The position numbers and the translations under genes are program-made. Below, piece after piece: positions 17,494 through 26,931 of a DNA stretch of 64,000 nt; position 1 is the stretch's first letter, and each line of letters opens with the position of its first letter. The stretch is from SW4 sp042466115. GTDB taxonomy: Bacteria; Pseudomonadota; Alphaproteobacteria; Rhodobacterales; Rhodobacteraceae. The stretch lies in the NCBI RefSeq assembly GCF_042466115.1, contig NZ_JAXHBQ010000001.1, positions 310,001 through 374,000 on the forward strand. Reading direction: 5' to 3'. Under the pieces are notes generated by a model, which was not told the DNA's origin, did no database searches, and saw only the letters and a program-made list of their open reading frames with translations.

Positions 17494-17610
17494 CAGGGGC
17501 CTTTGCCAAGAAACTTGCGGCCCGTTGCGCATTTCCGCCAACGAGCCATTGAACAGGACCACGGTTTGCGACATTTTGGCCCTTGCCGCAACAAACCAAA
17601 GGACCGCCCG

Positions 17611-18336
17611 ATGCCAGACGCCGAAAAAGTCACTTTTGAACGGGTCATGCTCAAGATTTCGGGCGAAGCATTGATGGGCGATCAGGGGTTCGGGCTGCAT
17701 CCTCCCACCGTTGAACGCATCGCCCGCGAGGTCAAAACCGTTCACGACATGGGCGTTGAAATCTGCATGGTGATCGGCGGTGGCAACATCTTTCGCGGCC
17801 TTCAGGGGTCCGCGCAGGGGATGGAGCGCACCACCGCCGACTATATGGGGATGCTGGCGACCGTGATGAACGCGCTGGCGATGCAAAGCGCGCTGGAAGG
17901 GCAGGGCATCCACACCCGCGTCATTTCCGCGATCCGCATGGACGAAGTGGCCGAGCCCTATATCCGCCGCCGCGCCGTGCGCCACCTTGAGAAAAAGCGT
18001 GTTTGCATCTTTGCCGCCGGCACCGGCAACCCCTATTTCACCACCGACACCGCCGCGACCCTGCGCGCCAACGAAATGGCCTGCGAGGCGATTTTCAAAG
18101 GCACCAAAGTCGATGGCGTCTATGACAAAGACCCCGCCAAACACAGCGATGCGAAACGCTATGACACGATCACCTATGACGAGGTGCTGGCGCAGCATCT
18201 GGGTGTGATGGACGCCAGCGCCATCGCATTGGCGCGCGAAAACAAACTGCCGATCGTGGTTTTCAGCTTGGACGAACCGGGCGGGTTCAAGGGTATTCTG
18301 GACGGGTCGGGGACGTTCACGACCGTGAAGGACTAG
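17611..18336 (+). CDS. pyrH: UMP kinase PyrH
   Basis: The 241-residue amino-acid-kinase-fold enzyme phosphorylates UMP to UDP. Motifs are MLKISGEALMG at the N-terminus, VIGGGNIFRGLQG, the UMP-binding and allosteric region around TADYMGMLATVMNALA, and DGVYDKDPAKH. The start at 17611 is chosen from homology. An open frame extends far upstream but overlaps miaA on the other strand. It begins the long pyrH-frr-uppS-cdsA-dxr-rseP-bamA block. A small hairpin follows it. Confidence 0.95.
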   Translation: MPDAEKVTFERVMLKISGEALMGDQGFGLHPPTVERIAREVKTVHDMGVEICMVIGGGNIFRGLQGSAQGMERTTADYMGMLATVMNALAMQSALEGQGIHTRVISAIRMDEVAEPYIRRRAVRHLEKKRVCIFAAGTGNPYFTTDTAATLRANEMACEAIFKGTKVDGVYDKDPAKHSDAKRYDTITYDEVLAQHLGVMDASAIALARENKLPIVVFSLDEPGGFKGILDGSGTFTTVKD

Positions 18337-18339
18337 TGG

Positions 18340-18390
18340 CCCGCGGCGGCCCCTGCGGGGCAGGTATTTTTGGCGAGATGAAACCGGGTG
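18340..18390 (+). repeat. Dispersed intergenic element with hairpin after pyrH
   Basis: GCCCC-TGC-GGGGC (18349-18361) forms a small hairpin, then AGGTATTTTTGGCGAGATGAA follows. The T-run allows weak termination of pyrH. A similar hairpin plus GGAGGTATTTTTGAACAAAAG occurs at 54704-54760, and a fragment GGCCAAGATGAAGCCGGG near 48935-48953. From memory, elements of the form ATTTTTGG..AGATGAA are scattered between genes in Rhodobacterales. Confidence 0.55.
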
Positions 18391-18506
18391 CGTGCCGTTT
18401 CCCGCAATAGTGCGCGCAAATTTCCGCAAGAACTGCACGCCTGTTCTATACAAATCCCCCGCCAAGCGGCTATAGCAGGGCAACACAGGCAAAAAGAGCG
18501 ATACTC

Positions 18507-19070
18507 ATGTCCGACGACTTTATCCTTGATACCGATGATCTGACCCGCCGCATGGATGGTGCAATCGCCAATCTGCGCACCGAATTTGCCAGCTTGCGCA
18601 CAGGGCGCGCGTCGTCTTCGATGCTGGAGCCGGTGATGGTGGACGCCTACGGGGCGATGACGCCGATCAATCAGGTTGGCACCGTCAACGTCCCCGAACC
18701 GCGCATGGTCACGATTAACGTCTGGGACAAGGGCCTTGTGGGCAAGGTGGAAAAGGCGATCCGCGAATCCGGGCTGGGGATCAATCCGCAGCTGAACGGC
18801 ACGATCATCATGTTGCCGATCCCGGAACTGAACGAGGAACGCCGCCGCGAATTGACCAAAGTCGCGGGCAGCTACGCCGAACATGCCCGCGTGTCCGTGC
18901 GCAACGTGCGCCGCGACGGGATGGACCAGATCAAGAAGGCCAAGGGTGATGGTCTGTCCGAGGACGACCAGAAGTTCTGGGAATCCGAAGTGCAGGACCT
19001 GACCGACACCTACATCAAGCAGATCGACGACAACCTTGAGACAAAGCAAGCCGAGATCATGCAAGTCTAA
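18507..19070 (+). CDS. frr: Ribosome recycling factor
   Basis: The 187-residue length is standard for RRF. It has the family's three-helix bundle with the conserved segments LRTGRASSSMLEPVMVDAYG, TPINQVGTVNVPEPRMV and RVSVRNVRRDGMDQIKKAKGDG. Together with EF-G it splits the 70S ribosome after termination. The gene follows pyrH by 170 bp, the conserved pyrH-frr order. Confidence 0.97.
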   Translation: MSDDFILDTDDLTRRMDGAIANLRTEFASLRTGRASSSMLEPVMVDAYGAMTPINQVGTVNVPEPRMVTINVWDKGLVGKVEKAIRESGLGINPQLNGTIIMLPIPELNEERRRELTKVAGSYAEHARVSVRNVRRDGMDQIKKAKGDGLSEDDQKFWESEVQDLTDTYIKQIDDNLETKQAEIMQV

Positions 19071-19124
19071 GCCAGAACGGGCAGGGGCATGGCCCTGATC
19101 GCGTAACTAGGAGGCCACGTTCAC

Positions 19125-19847
19125 ATGGCCAAGGACACGAACCAGACCGGCCCGCGCCATGTCGCCATTATCATGGACGGCAACGGTCGCTGGGCAACCC
19201 AACGCGGACGGCCAAGATTGTTTGGTCATCACGCGGGCGCGAAACGTGTGCGTGACATCGTTGAAAGCTGCCCCGATCTGGGTGTCAAATACCTGACGAT
19301 CTTTGCCTTTTCGACGGAAAACTGGAAACGCACCCAGACCGAAGTCGCCGGCCTGATGAAACTGTTCCGCCGCTATATCGAGCGCGAGGCGCAGGCCCTG
19401 CTAAAAAACGGCGTGCGTGTGCGGTTCATTGGCGACCGTGTGCGCCTTGATGACAAGCTGGTCGCGCTGATGGACGAGTTGGAACTGCTGACCGCAGGCA
19501 ATGACCGTGTGCATTTGACAGTGGCCATCAACTATGGCGGGCGCGATGAAGTAACCCGTGCTGCCAAACGCCTTGCCTATGACATCGAGCAGGGCAAGCT
19601 GACCCACAAGGATGTGGATGCCGAAACACTGGCGAAATATCTGGATACCCATGTGCTGCCCGACCCTGATCTGGTCATTCGCACCAGCGGCGAGGCGCGC
19701 GTCAGCAATTTTCTGCTGTGGCAGACGGCCTATAGCGAATACGAATTTGTCGACACCCTTTGGCCCGATTTCACACCGGCGGAATTTGCCAAGGTTCTGG
19801 CAGGATTTGGCGCGCGGGATCGTCGTTTTGGCGGGGTAAAGGCCTGA
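19125..19847 (+). CDS. uppS: Undecaprenyl diphosphate synthase UppS
   Basis: The 240-residue cis-prenyltransferase makes the C55 lipid carrier precursor for peptidoglycan and LPS. It shows IIMDGNGRWA with the catalytic Asp, the HHAGAKRVRDI helix, FAFSTENWKR, and the C-terminal RTSGEARVSNFLLWQ and EYEFVDTLWPDF signatures. The Shine-Dalgarno AGGAGG lies about 10 bases before the ATG. The cdsA start follows after one base. Confidence 0.97.
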   Translation: MAKDTNQTGPRHVAIIMDGNGRWATQRGRPRLFGHHAGAKRVRDIVESCPDLGVKYLTIFAFSTENWKRTQTEVAGLMKLFRRYIEREAQALLKNGVRVRFIGDRVRLDDKLVALMDELELLTAGNDRVHLTVAINYGGRDEVTRAAKRLAYDIEQGKLTHKDVDAETLAKYLDTHVLPDPDLVIRTSGEARVSNFLLWQTAYSEYEFVDTLWPDFTPAEFAKVLAGFGARDRRFGGVKA

Positions 19848-19848
19848 T

Positions 19849-20658
19849 ATGACAGATAAACCTGCAATCGACCCCAAATGGGGCGATCTGACGGTGCGTC
19901 TTGCATCGGGCGCAGCGATGGCCGTGATCGGGGTTGGTGCGATCATCGCGGGCGGTATCTGGTTCCAGATGCTGGCGGTCTTTGTCACGGCTGTGATGGT
20001 TTGGGAACTGTGGCAGATGATCCGCCCCCAGGCGGCGACATCGGGCATGCTGCTGGCCGCGGCCGTGGCCAGTATCCTGTCCGCGCAGGTCTTTGCGACC
20101 ACGGCGAGCTATGAATTTCTGGTGCTGTTCCTGATCGTGCCGATCATCGGCGCGCTGGCCTTGCCCCATGAACGGCTGACCTTCTTTATCTTTGCCCTTG
20201 CGATCCAGATTGCAGGCTGGGGGCTGGTGCATTTCCGGATTGATTATGGGTTCACATGGCTGCTGTGGCTGGTGCTGGTTGTGATTGTCACCGATATTTT
20301 CGGCTATTTCGCTGGGCGGATGCTGGGCGGGCCGAAATTCTGGCCCAAGGTCAGCCCGAAAAAGACCTGGAGCGGCACCGTCGCGGGCTGGATCGCCGCT
20401 GCTGTCGTGGGCCTGATATTCATGCAGATGACCAATGCCACCTGGCATATCGTGCCGATTTCCATGGTCCTGTCGTTCGCGGGCCAGATGGGCGATATCG
20501 GCGAAAGCGCGTTGAAACGGCGGATGAAGGTCAAGGACAGTTCAACCCTGATTCCGGGGCACGGCGGGTTGTTTGACCGCTTTGATGCGCTACTGGGGGC
20601 GTCCTTGTTCATGCTGGCGCTGGCTGACCTGTTCAACGTGCCCGGGGTCGCCTTTTGA
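19849..20658 (+). CDS. cdsA: Phosphatidate cytidylyltransferase CdsA
   Basis: The 269-residue polytopic inner-membrane enzyme forms CDP-diacylglycerol from phosphatidate and CTP. It has about seven hydrophobic helices. The C-terminal signature is present: KVSPKKTWSGTVAG, then SALKRRMKVKD followed by STLIPGHGGLFDRFDALLGA. It overlaps dxr by 3 bp. Confidence 0.95.
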   Translation: MTDKPAIDPKWGDLTVRLASGAAMAVIGVGAIIAGGIWFQMLAVFVTAVMVWELWQMIRPQAATSGMLLAAAVASILSAQVFATTASYEFLVLFLIVPIIGALALPHERLTFFIFALAIQIAGWGLVHFRIDYGFTWLLWLVLVVIVTDIFGYFAGRMLGGPKFWPKVSPKKTWSGTVAGWIAAAVVGLIFMQMTNATWHIVPISMVLSFAGQMGDIGESALKRRMKVKDSSTLIPGHGGLFDRFDALLGASLFMLALADLFNVPGVAF

Positions 20659-21830
20659 CGCGACGGATCAGCATTCTGGGCGCGACCGGGTCCATCGGGC
20701 AAAGCACGATTGACCTGATCAGGCGCGACGCGGACGCCTATGATGTGGTGGCCCTGACAGGTGGGCGCAATGTGGCACAATTAGCGAGTGATGCCATTGC
20801 GTTACGCGCCGAAGTTGCAGTGGTTTCTGACGAGTCCCAACTGGATGCATTGCGCGATGCTTTGGCGGGCAGTGGCGTTGTGGCGGCCAGCGGCGCGTCC
20901 GCCTTGCAAGAGGCGGCAAGCCGACCCGCCGACTGGATCATGTCGGCCATCGTCGGGGCGGCGGGCCTTGCGCCGGGCTGGGCCGCGCTGGAACAGGGCA
21001 GCACCCTTGCGCTGGCCAATAAGGAATCGCTCGTGACCGCCGGCCCGATCCTGATGCAACATGCCGCCGATCACGGCGCGCGCATTCTGCCCGTGGATAG
21101 CGAGCATTCGGCGGTGTTTCAGGCCTTGGTCGGCGAGGACATCGCAGCCGTCGAACGCATTATCATTACCGCCAGCGGCGGCGCTTTTCGTGACCGTCCG
21201 ATTGCAACATTGAACAATGTGACAGTCGCACAGGCGTCAAGCCACCCAAACTGGGACATGGGCCAGCGGATCACCATTGATAGCGCATCCATGTTTAACA
21301 AAGCCTTGGAACTGATTGAAACCAAGGAATTTTTCGGCGTCCTCCCCGGCCAGATCGAAACCATCGTGCATCCCGAAAGCCTGATCCACGCGCTTGTGGG
21401 GTTCAACGACGGTGCGCTGATGGCCCACGTTGGCCCGCCCGATATGCGCCATGCCATCGGCTATGCGTTGCACTGGCCGGATCGCCGCGACCTGCCCGTT
21501 GCCCGCCTTGATCTTGCGCAGATCGGCCAGCTGAATTTCCGCGCGCCGGATCACGCGCGTTATCCTGCGCTGGCGCTTGCGGCGCGGGTGATGGAGGAAG
21601 GGGGCCTCACAGGCGCGGCCTTCAACGCCGCCAAGGAACGCGCGCTGGACGGGTTTATCGGCGGCGAGATCGGTTTTATGGACATGGCCCGCGTGGTTGC
21701 CGCCACGTTGGACAAAATGTCGGCCCACGACGGGCTGCAAAATGCCACGATGACACTAGATACCGTGCTGGACACGGACAGGCTGGCGCGGGTACGCGCG
21801 GGCGAAGCGATAAAAATGACAGGACACTAA
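20655..21830 (+). CDS. dxr: 1-deoxy-D-xylulose 5-phosphate reductoisomerase
   Basis: The 391-residue NADPH enzyme performs the committed step of the MEP isoprenoid pathway, feeding uppS two genes upstream. The N-terminal GATGSIGQSTIDLI binds NADPH. LANKESLVTAG, LPVDSEHSAVFQAL and ASGGAFRDRP form the metal and substrate site. The start is a TTG at 20655-20657 overlapping the cdsA stop (TTGA). No ATG nearby would preserve the Rossmann start, so TTG is accepted. Confidence 0.95.
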   Translation: MTRRISILGATGSIGQSTIDLIRRDADAYDVVALTGGRNVAQLASDAIALRAEVAVVSDESQLDALRDALAGSGVVAASGASALQEAASRPADWIMSAIVGAAGLAPGWAALEQGSTLALANKESLVTAGPILMQHAADHGARILPVDSEHSAVFQALVGEDIAAVERIIITASGGAFRDRPIATLNNVTVAQASSHPNWDMGQRITIDSASMFNKALELIETKEFFGVLPGQIETIVHPESLIHALVGFNDGALMAHVGPPDMRHAIGYALHWPDRRDLPVARLDLAQIGQLNFRAPDHARYPALALAARVMEEGGLTGAAFNAAKERALDGFIGGEIGFMDMARVVAATLDKMSAHDGLQNATMTLDTVLDTDRLARVRAGEAIKMTGH

Positions 21831-21834
21831 GACT

Positions 21835-23163
21835 TTGGACATCACCCAGATCCTCCCGCAGTTCGGCAGTGCGGCCTTTACGATTGTCGCCTTTATCGTG
21901 GCGCTGTCGATCATCGTCGCGATCCACGAATACGGGCATTACATCGTCGGGCGCTGGTCGGGCATCCATGCCGAAGTGTTCAGCCTTGGTTTTGGGCCGG
22001 TGGTTTATTCCCGCGTTGATAGACACGGCACCCGTTGGCAAATCGCGGCCCTGCCGTTTGGCGGATACGTCAAGTTTCTGGGCGATGCGAATGCCGCATC
22101 GGTCGGGGCCGCCGAAGGGGCCGAACCGGGCCGCAACACCATGTTGGGTGCGCCGCTTTGGGCGCGTGCGGCCACGGTGGCGGCTGGGCCTGTGTTCAAC
22201 TTTGTCCTGTCGATCCTGATCTTTGGCGCGGTGATGATGGTCGATGGCCGCGCATCCGACCCGCTGACGCTGGACGAGGCCCGTGTGCTGCCACCCGCCT
22301 ATGTGATGGACCTTGAGCAGGGCGACGCGATCCTGTCGATCGCAGGGTTTGAAACGCCGGAACTTGCCGATTTCGAAGGCTATATCGCCAGCCTGCCAAT
22401 TGAACCCACCCTGGATTATCGCGTGCTGCGCGACGGGGCGGAACTGACCGTGCAGGGGCCATATCCCTATCCGGCAATGGTGTTGGCCCTGAACCCGCAA
22501 TCGGCTGCCTATGACATTGAAATGAAGGTCGGGGATGTGATCACCGCGATTGACGGCAATCCGATCTTTGCCTTTGAACAGTTGAAACAGGCCGTGGCCG
22601 CATCAGACGGGCGCCCCTTGCTGGCAACTGTCTGGCGCGATGGTGAGGTGATTGATTTCACGCTGGCACCGCGCAGCGTTGACCTGCCATCACCCGAAGG
22701 CGGCTTTGAAACCCGTTATCTGATCGGCGTCACCGGCGGGCTGTTCTTTGAGGCGCAAACCGAAAATGTCGGTCTTTGGGCTGCAACCAAATCCGCCAGT
22801 GCGCAGGTCTGGTTCATCATCAAATCGTCCCTGTCTGGCCTGTGGCACATGATCACCGGCGCGATTTCGTCGTGCAACCTGTCCGGTCCCATCGGCATTG
22901 CCCAGACCAGCGGCGCAATGGCCAGTCAGGGCGCCAGCAGCTTCATCTGGTTTGTGGCCGTGCTTTCTACTGCCGTGGGCCTGTTGAACCTGTTCCCGAT
23001 CCCCGTGCTGGACGGCGGCCACCTTGTGTTTCATGCCTACGAGGCCGTGACCGGCAAGATGCCAAGTGATCGCGCCCTGCGCGTGCTGATGGCCATCGGT
23101 CTGTCGATGATCCTGTCCCTGATGGTCTTTGCCATCGCAAATGATCTGTTCCTGTGCCCCTAA
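21835..23163 (+). CDS. rseP: Site-2 protease RseP
   Basis: The 442-residue integral-membrane zinc protease has the active-site HEYGH at 31-35 in the first helix and the second motif LDGGHL near residue 400 after FPIPV. PDZ-like regions lie between (about 150-300, including MKVGDVITAIDGNPI). It cleaves transmembrane anti-sigma factors or signal-peptide remnants and sits next to bamA as in most proteobacteria. The start is TTG at 21835-21837, 4 bases after the dxr stop. Confidence 0.94.
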   Translation: MDITQILPQFGSAAFTIVAFIVALSIIVAIHEYGHYIVGRWSGIHAEVFSLGFGPVVYSRVDRHGTRWQIAALPFGGYVKFLGDANAASVGAAEGAEPGRNTMLGAPLWARAATVAAGPVFNFVLSILIFGAVMMVDGRASDPLTLDEARVLPPAYVMDLEQGDAILSIAGFETPELADFEGYIASLPIEPTLDYRVLRDGAELTVQGPYPYPAMVLALNPQSAAYDIEMKVGDVITAIDGNPIFAFEQLKQAVAASDGRPLLATVWRDGEVIDFTLAPRSVDLPSPEGGFETRYLIGVTGGLFFEAQTENVGLWAATKSASAQVWFIIKSSLSGLWHMITGAISSCNLSGPIGIAQTSGAMASQGASSFIWFVAVLSTAVGLLNLFPIPVLDGGHLVFHAYEAVTGKMPSDRALRVLMAIGLSMILSLMVFAIANDLFLCP

Positions 23164-23242
23164 GGTTTCGTGAACCCGCCCAGAATTTGCCACATTTGGC
23201 GGGCAAAGTGGCGGGTAACGAGCATCAGTAAAGGGGTTTGCC

Positions 23243-23380
23243 ATGCAGACCATAGCATCAGGTTATCGCGGATTGTCGCTGTTGATTGATATCAACTGGG
23301 ACCGTTTGCTCTATCTTGCGACCATTATCGGTGCACTTTGGGCCGGGGCCTTTTTCGGCTCGATGTATTTCCCCGGCTAA
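23243..23380 (+). CDS. Small membrane protein between rseP and bamA, 45 aa
   Basis: ATG at 23243 is preceded by AAAGGGG at suitable spacing. The product has 45 residues: a short polar N-terminus (MQTIASGYRG), an amphipathic stretch with DINWDRLL, and one transmembrane helix (YLATIIGALWAGAFFGSMYF) ending in PG. The composition and helix look like a real small protein, and nothing else occupies the gap. Its position between rseP and bamA suggests an envelope link, but no function is known to me. Confidence 0.65.
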   Translation: MQTIASGYRGLSLLIDINWDRLLYLATIIGALWAGAFFGSMYFPG

Positions 23381-23484
23381 ACAGCCACTGACATCCCTGA
23401 TCTGACCGGACGTGCACCCGCAAGGTTGCGCGTTCTTGCGTTTTGACAAGTCCCGCTAATCCCGTTACTTCAAAGGGACTTGGG

Positions 23485-25827
23485 ATGTCGGAACAGGCGG
23501 ACAAAATGAGCAGTGCAATTACAGCCAAAATGGCGTCAAGCCATGGCAAAATTCAAAAGATTATTTTCCTTTCAATTCTGATGCTTGGCATGGCATTTGC
23601 CATGATCGCACAGGCCCAGACCTTTCGTTTCAATACCGTCAGCGTCGAGGGAAACCAGCGGATCGAGACCGCAACGATCCTGACCTTCGCAGGAATCACC
23701 CGCGGAGAAGCCGTATCGGCAGGGGCCGTCAACGATGCCGCGCAGCGTATTCGCGCCACCGGATTGTTTGAAAGCGTCGATCTGGTGCCTTCGGGCAGCA
23801 CGCTGATTATCCGCGTCACCGAATACCCCACTGTCAGTCGCATCAACTTTGAAGGGAACGCCCGCCTGTCCGACGAAGAGCTGGGCGCCGTGGTCGGCAG
23901 CCGCGAACGCCGCGTCTATAGCCCAAGCCAGGCCGAACAGGATGTCGCCGCCATCACGCAGGCCTATGCCGCGCAGGGCCGTGTCAATGCCACCGTCACG
24001 CCGCGCATCATCCGCCGCACCGACAACCGTGTCGATCTGGTGTTCGAAGTATTCGAGGGCGGATTGACCGAAGTGGAACGCATCGGTTTTGTCGGCAACC
24101 GCGCCTATTCCGATCGTCGCCTGCGCGGCGTGCTGGAAACCAAACAGGCCGGCATTTTCCGCGCCATCATCTCGCGCGATACATTCGTGGCGGACCGCGT
24201 GGAATTTGACCAGCAGGTGCTGACTGATTTCTATCGCTCGCGCGGCTATGTGGATTTTCAGGTGCAGAACGTCGATGTGTCACTGACCCGCGAACGCGAT
24301 GCCTATCTGGTGACTTACAACATCCAGGAGGGGCAGCGTTTCCGCTTTGGCAATGTGTCGGTCATTTCCGAAATCGACGAAGCGGATTCTTTTGAATTTG
24401 AAGACGCCTTGCGCCTGCGCAGCGGCTCTTACTATTCGCCCGTGGCCATCGAAACCGATATCGCCCGTCTTGAACGGCTGGCGATCCGGCAGGGGATCAA
24501 CTTTATGCGGGTCGAACCGCGGATCACCCGCAATGACCGCGACCTGACGCTGGACGTTGAATTCTATCTGGTGCGCGGCGAGCGGATTTTTGTGGAACGC
24601 ATCGACATCGAGGGCAACAACACCACGCTAGACCGCGTTGTGCGTGGCCAGTTCGACGTGGTCGAAGGCGATCCGTTCAACCCGCGCGAAATCCGCCAGT
24701 CCGCCGAACGTATTCGTGCGCTGGGTTACTTTGTGAATGCCGATGTGGATGCCCGCGAGGGATCGTCGCCCGATCAGGTGGTGATTGATGTGGATGTCGA
24801 AGAAGGCCCCACAGGATCGCTGTCCTTTGGCGGCAACTTTTCAACCGACAACGGGCTGTCCCTGCTGGCCAGCTTCAAACAGCGCAATTTCCTTGGGCGT
24901 GGGCAGTCGCTGTCGTTTGAACTTGCAGCGGGCGAAGACAACCAGAACCTCAGCTTCAACTTTGTCGAGCCGAGCTTTCTGGCCCGCGACCTGAGCTTTG
25001 GGCTGTCGCTGGATTACCGCACGACCGATAACGCCAACGCGCTGTATGATACGGAAACCTTTGATTTCCGTCCCTCCTTTGCCTTTCCGGTCAGTGAAAA
25101 CGGGCGTTTGTCGGTGTTTTACCGCTATGACTATACCGACATCACCGATGCGGATGCGGCCAGCAGCACGATCATTCAGGCGGATGCGGCACTTGGCGGG
25201 ATCGGCACCAGTTCGCTGGGCTATTCCTATAGCTGGGACACGCGCCGCGCGGGCCTGAACCCTGATGCCGGTGTGTTGCTGCGCTTTGGGCAGGAATTCG
25301 GGTTTGGCGACAGCCAGTTCATCAAGACAAGCGCCGAAATCACCGGCCAGACCCTTGTCTGGAACGGGGATGTGACCCTGACAGCGACGCTGGAAGGCGG
25401 CGCGCTGGTCTATCAGGATGGTCAAAGCCGGATCACGGATCGCTATTTCCTTGGCAGCCGCACGATGCGCGGGTTTGATCCGGGCGGGATCGGGCCGCGT
25501 GATTCCGTCAGCGGTGACGCACTGGGTGGCGAATACTATGCCGTGGCCCGCCTCGAGGCGCGTTTCCCGCTGGGTCTGCCCGAAGAATACGGGATTACCG
25601 GCGGTGCGTTTATCGACTACGGGTCGGTCTGGGATGTGGGTGGTTCGATTTCGACCCCCGGTGCAACGGTGGACTACAACGATTTCACCCCGCGCACGAT
25701 TGCCGGCTTGTCGATCTTCTGGGACACGCCGATCGGGCCGCTGCGGTTCAACTTTACCGAACCCCTGGACGTGCAGCCAACCGATGAAACCAAGTCGTTC
25801 GACCTGACGATCTCGACACAATTCTGA
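23485..25827 (+). CDS. bamA: Outer membrane assembly factor BamA
   Basis: The 780-residue protein inserts beta-barrel proteins into the outer membrane. A signal segment (hydrophobic core IIFLSILMLGMAFAMIAQAQ, about 30-50) follows an unusually long N-terminal tail. Five POTRA repeats (about 50-390; e.g. FRFNTVSVEGNQRIETATIL, IFVERIDIEGN) lead to the Bac_surface_Ag barrel, with a VRGF-equivalent MRGFDPGGIGPRD and a C-terminal strand ending in Phe (LTISTQF). The start at 23485 has AAAGGGAC upstream; a TTG at 23443 would add 14 residues. Confidence 0.95.
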   Translation: MSEQADKMSSAITAKMASSHGKIQKIIFLSILMLGMAFAMIAQAQTFRFNTVSVEGNQRIETATILTFAGITRGEAVSAGAVNDAAQRIRATGLFESVDLVPSGSTLIIRVTEYPTVSRINFEGNARLSDEELGAVVGSRERRVYSPSQAEQDVAAITQAYAAQGRVNATVTPRIIRRTDNRVDLVFEVFEGGLTEVERIGFVGNRAYSDRRLRGVLETKQAGIFRAIISRDTFVADRVEFDQQVLTDFYRSRGYVDFQVQNVDVSLTRERDAYLVTYNIQEGQRFRFGNVSVISEIDEADSFEFEDALRLRSGSYYSPVAIETDIARLERLAIRQGINFMRVEPRITRNDRDLTLDVEFYLVRGERIFVERIDIEGNNTTLDRVVRGQFDVVEGDPFNPREIRQSAERIRALGYFVNADVDAREGSSPDQVVIDVDVEEGPTGSLSFGGNFSTDNGLSLLASFKQRNFLGRGQSLSFELAAGEDNQNLSFNFVEPSFLARDLSFGLSLDYRTTDNANALYDTETFDFRPSFAFPVSENGRLSVFYRYDYTDITDADAASSTIIQADAALGGIGTSSLGYSYSWDTRRAGLNPDAGVLLRFGQEFGFGDSQFIKTSAEITGQTLVWNGDVTLTATLEGGALVYQDGQSRITDRYFLGSRTMRGFDPGGIGPRDSVSGDALGGEYYAVARLEARFPLGLPEEYGITGGAFIDYGSVWDVGGSISTPGATVDYNDFTPRTIAGLSIFWDTPIGPLRFNFTEPLDVQPTDETKSFDLTISTQF

Positions 25828-26393
25828 TGCTGCGCGCGGCGCTTTTCGCCCTGGCGATGATCGCCGCGTCACTGCCCCTCTCAGCGCAGGACAGCCCCGC
25901 GCCCGTGGGCATTGTGACGGTCGATATCGAACGGCTGTTCGCCGCAACCCAATTGGGCCAGCGGATATCCGAGGATTTTCGCATCGCAAGCGAGGAACTG
26001 GCGGCCGAAAACCGCACCATTGCCGCTGCCCTCACCGAAGAAGAAAGCAGCCTGACCGAACGCCGCCCCACCATGGATCCGGCCGCTTTCCGCGCCGAAG
26101 CCGAAGCTTTTGACGAAAAGGTGCAAGGCATACGCGCGGCCCAGGATGCCAAGGAACGCGCACTTGAAGAATCCCTGACGCTGGGGCGCGAAGATTTCTT
26201 TGTGTCGATCCGCCCGATCCTTGGGCAGTTGATGGTCGAAAGCGGGGCAGGTGCCATTCTGGACCGCCGCAGCGTTGTCCTGTCCGTCGGGCGTATCGAC
26301 ATCACCGACGCCGCCATCGCGGCGATTGATGCAACCGTTGGCGATGGTACGGACACAGGTGTCGCCACTGACGGCGAGGACGGCGCGAATTAA
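25827..26393 (+). CDS. OmpH/Skp-family periplasmic chaperone
   Basis: The 188-residue protein has a signal peptide (1-20, ending SLPLSAQ). It then shows VGIVTVDIERLFAATQLGQRI, the Skp start, and long charged coiled-coil helices (about 45-130) forming the tentacles. A Ser/Thr/Asp-rich tail follows. Skp-like trimers carry unfolded outer-membrane proteins to BamA. The start overlaps the bamA stop (TGATG). Confidence 0.88.
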   Translation: MLRAALFALAMIAASLPLSAQDSPAPVGIVTVDIERLFAATQLGQRISEDFRIASEELAAENRTIAAALTEEESSLTERRPTMDPAAFRAEAEAFDEKVQGIRAAQDAKERALEESLTLGREDFFVSIRPILGQLMVESGAGAILDRRSVVLSVGRIDITDAAIAAIDATVGDGTDTGVATDGEDGAN

Positions 26394-26455
26394 GCCGTGC
26401 TTGCCCCCTTTGGGTGCAGTTGCTACTCAGGTTCAAACATACCAAAGGATCACCC

Positions 26456-26929
26456 ATGAGCGATGACACCCCCGCACCCGTAACCGAGGCTGACATCCAG
26501 CTGATCCAGGCGATCCTGCCGCACCGCTATCCGTTTTTGCTGGTGGACCGCGTCAAGGATATCAACGGCACCGCTTCGGCAACGGGCCTCAAGAACGTCA
26601 CCATGAACGAGCCGCATTTTCAGGGCCATTTCCCCGGCAATCCGATCATGCCCGGCGTCACCATCATCGAGGCGATGGCGCAAACCGCCGCCGTCATGGT
26701 CGGCACGACGATGGGGTTGGTGAACGGCGATCTGCTGGTCTATTTCATGGCAATTGACGGTTGCAAGTTCCGCCGCAAGGTCGTGCCTGGTGACGTGCTG
26801 CAAATGAAGATCGAAACAACCCGCGGCAAACCCGGCGGCAAGGTCTGGAAGTTCAAGGGCGTCGCATCGGTCGAGGGCGAAATGGCGGCCGAGGCCGAAT
26901 TTACCGCGATGATGGATATGCAGGGCTGA
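26456..26929 (+). CDS. fabZ: 3-hydroxyacyl-ACP dehydratase FabZ
   Basis: The 157-residue hot-dog-fold enzyme dehydrates 3-hydroxyacyl-ACP in fatty-acid elongation. Catalytic His58 (GHFPGNPIMPG) and Glu72 (TIIEAMAQT) are both present, as is HRYPFLLVDRV. The start at 26456 has AAAGGA upstream; an open extension of 14 residues is not family-like. lpxD, which usually lies between skp and fabZ, is absent. Confidence 0.96.
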   Translation: MSDDTPAPVTEADIQLIQAILPHRYPFLLVDRVKDINGTASATGLKNVTMNEPHFQGHFPGNPIMPGVTIIEAMAQTAAVMVGTTMGLVNGDLLVYFMAIDGCKFRRKVVPGDVLQMKIETTRGKPGGKVWKFKGVASVEGEMAAEAEFTAMMDMQG

Positions 26930-26931
26930 TC

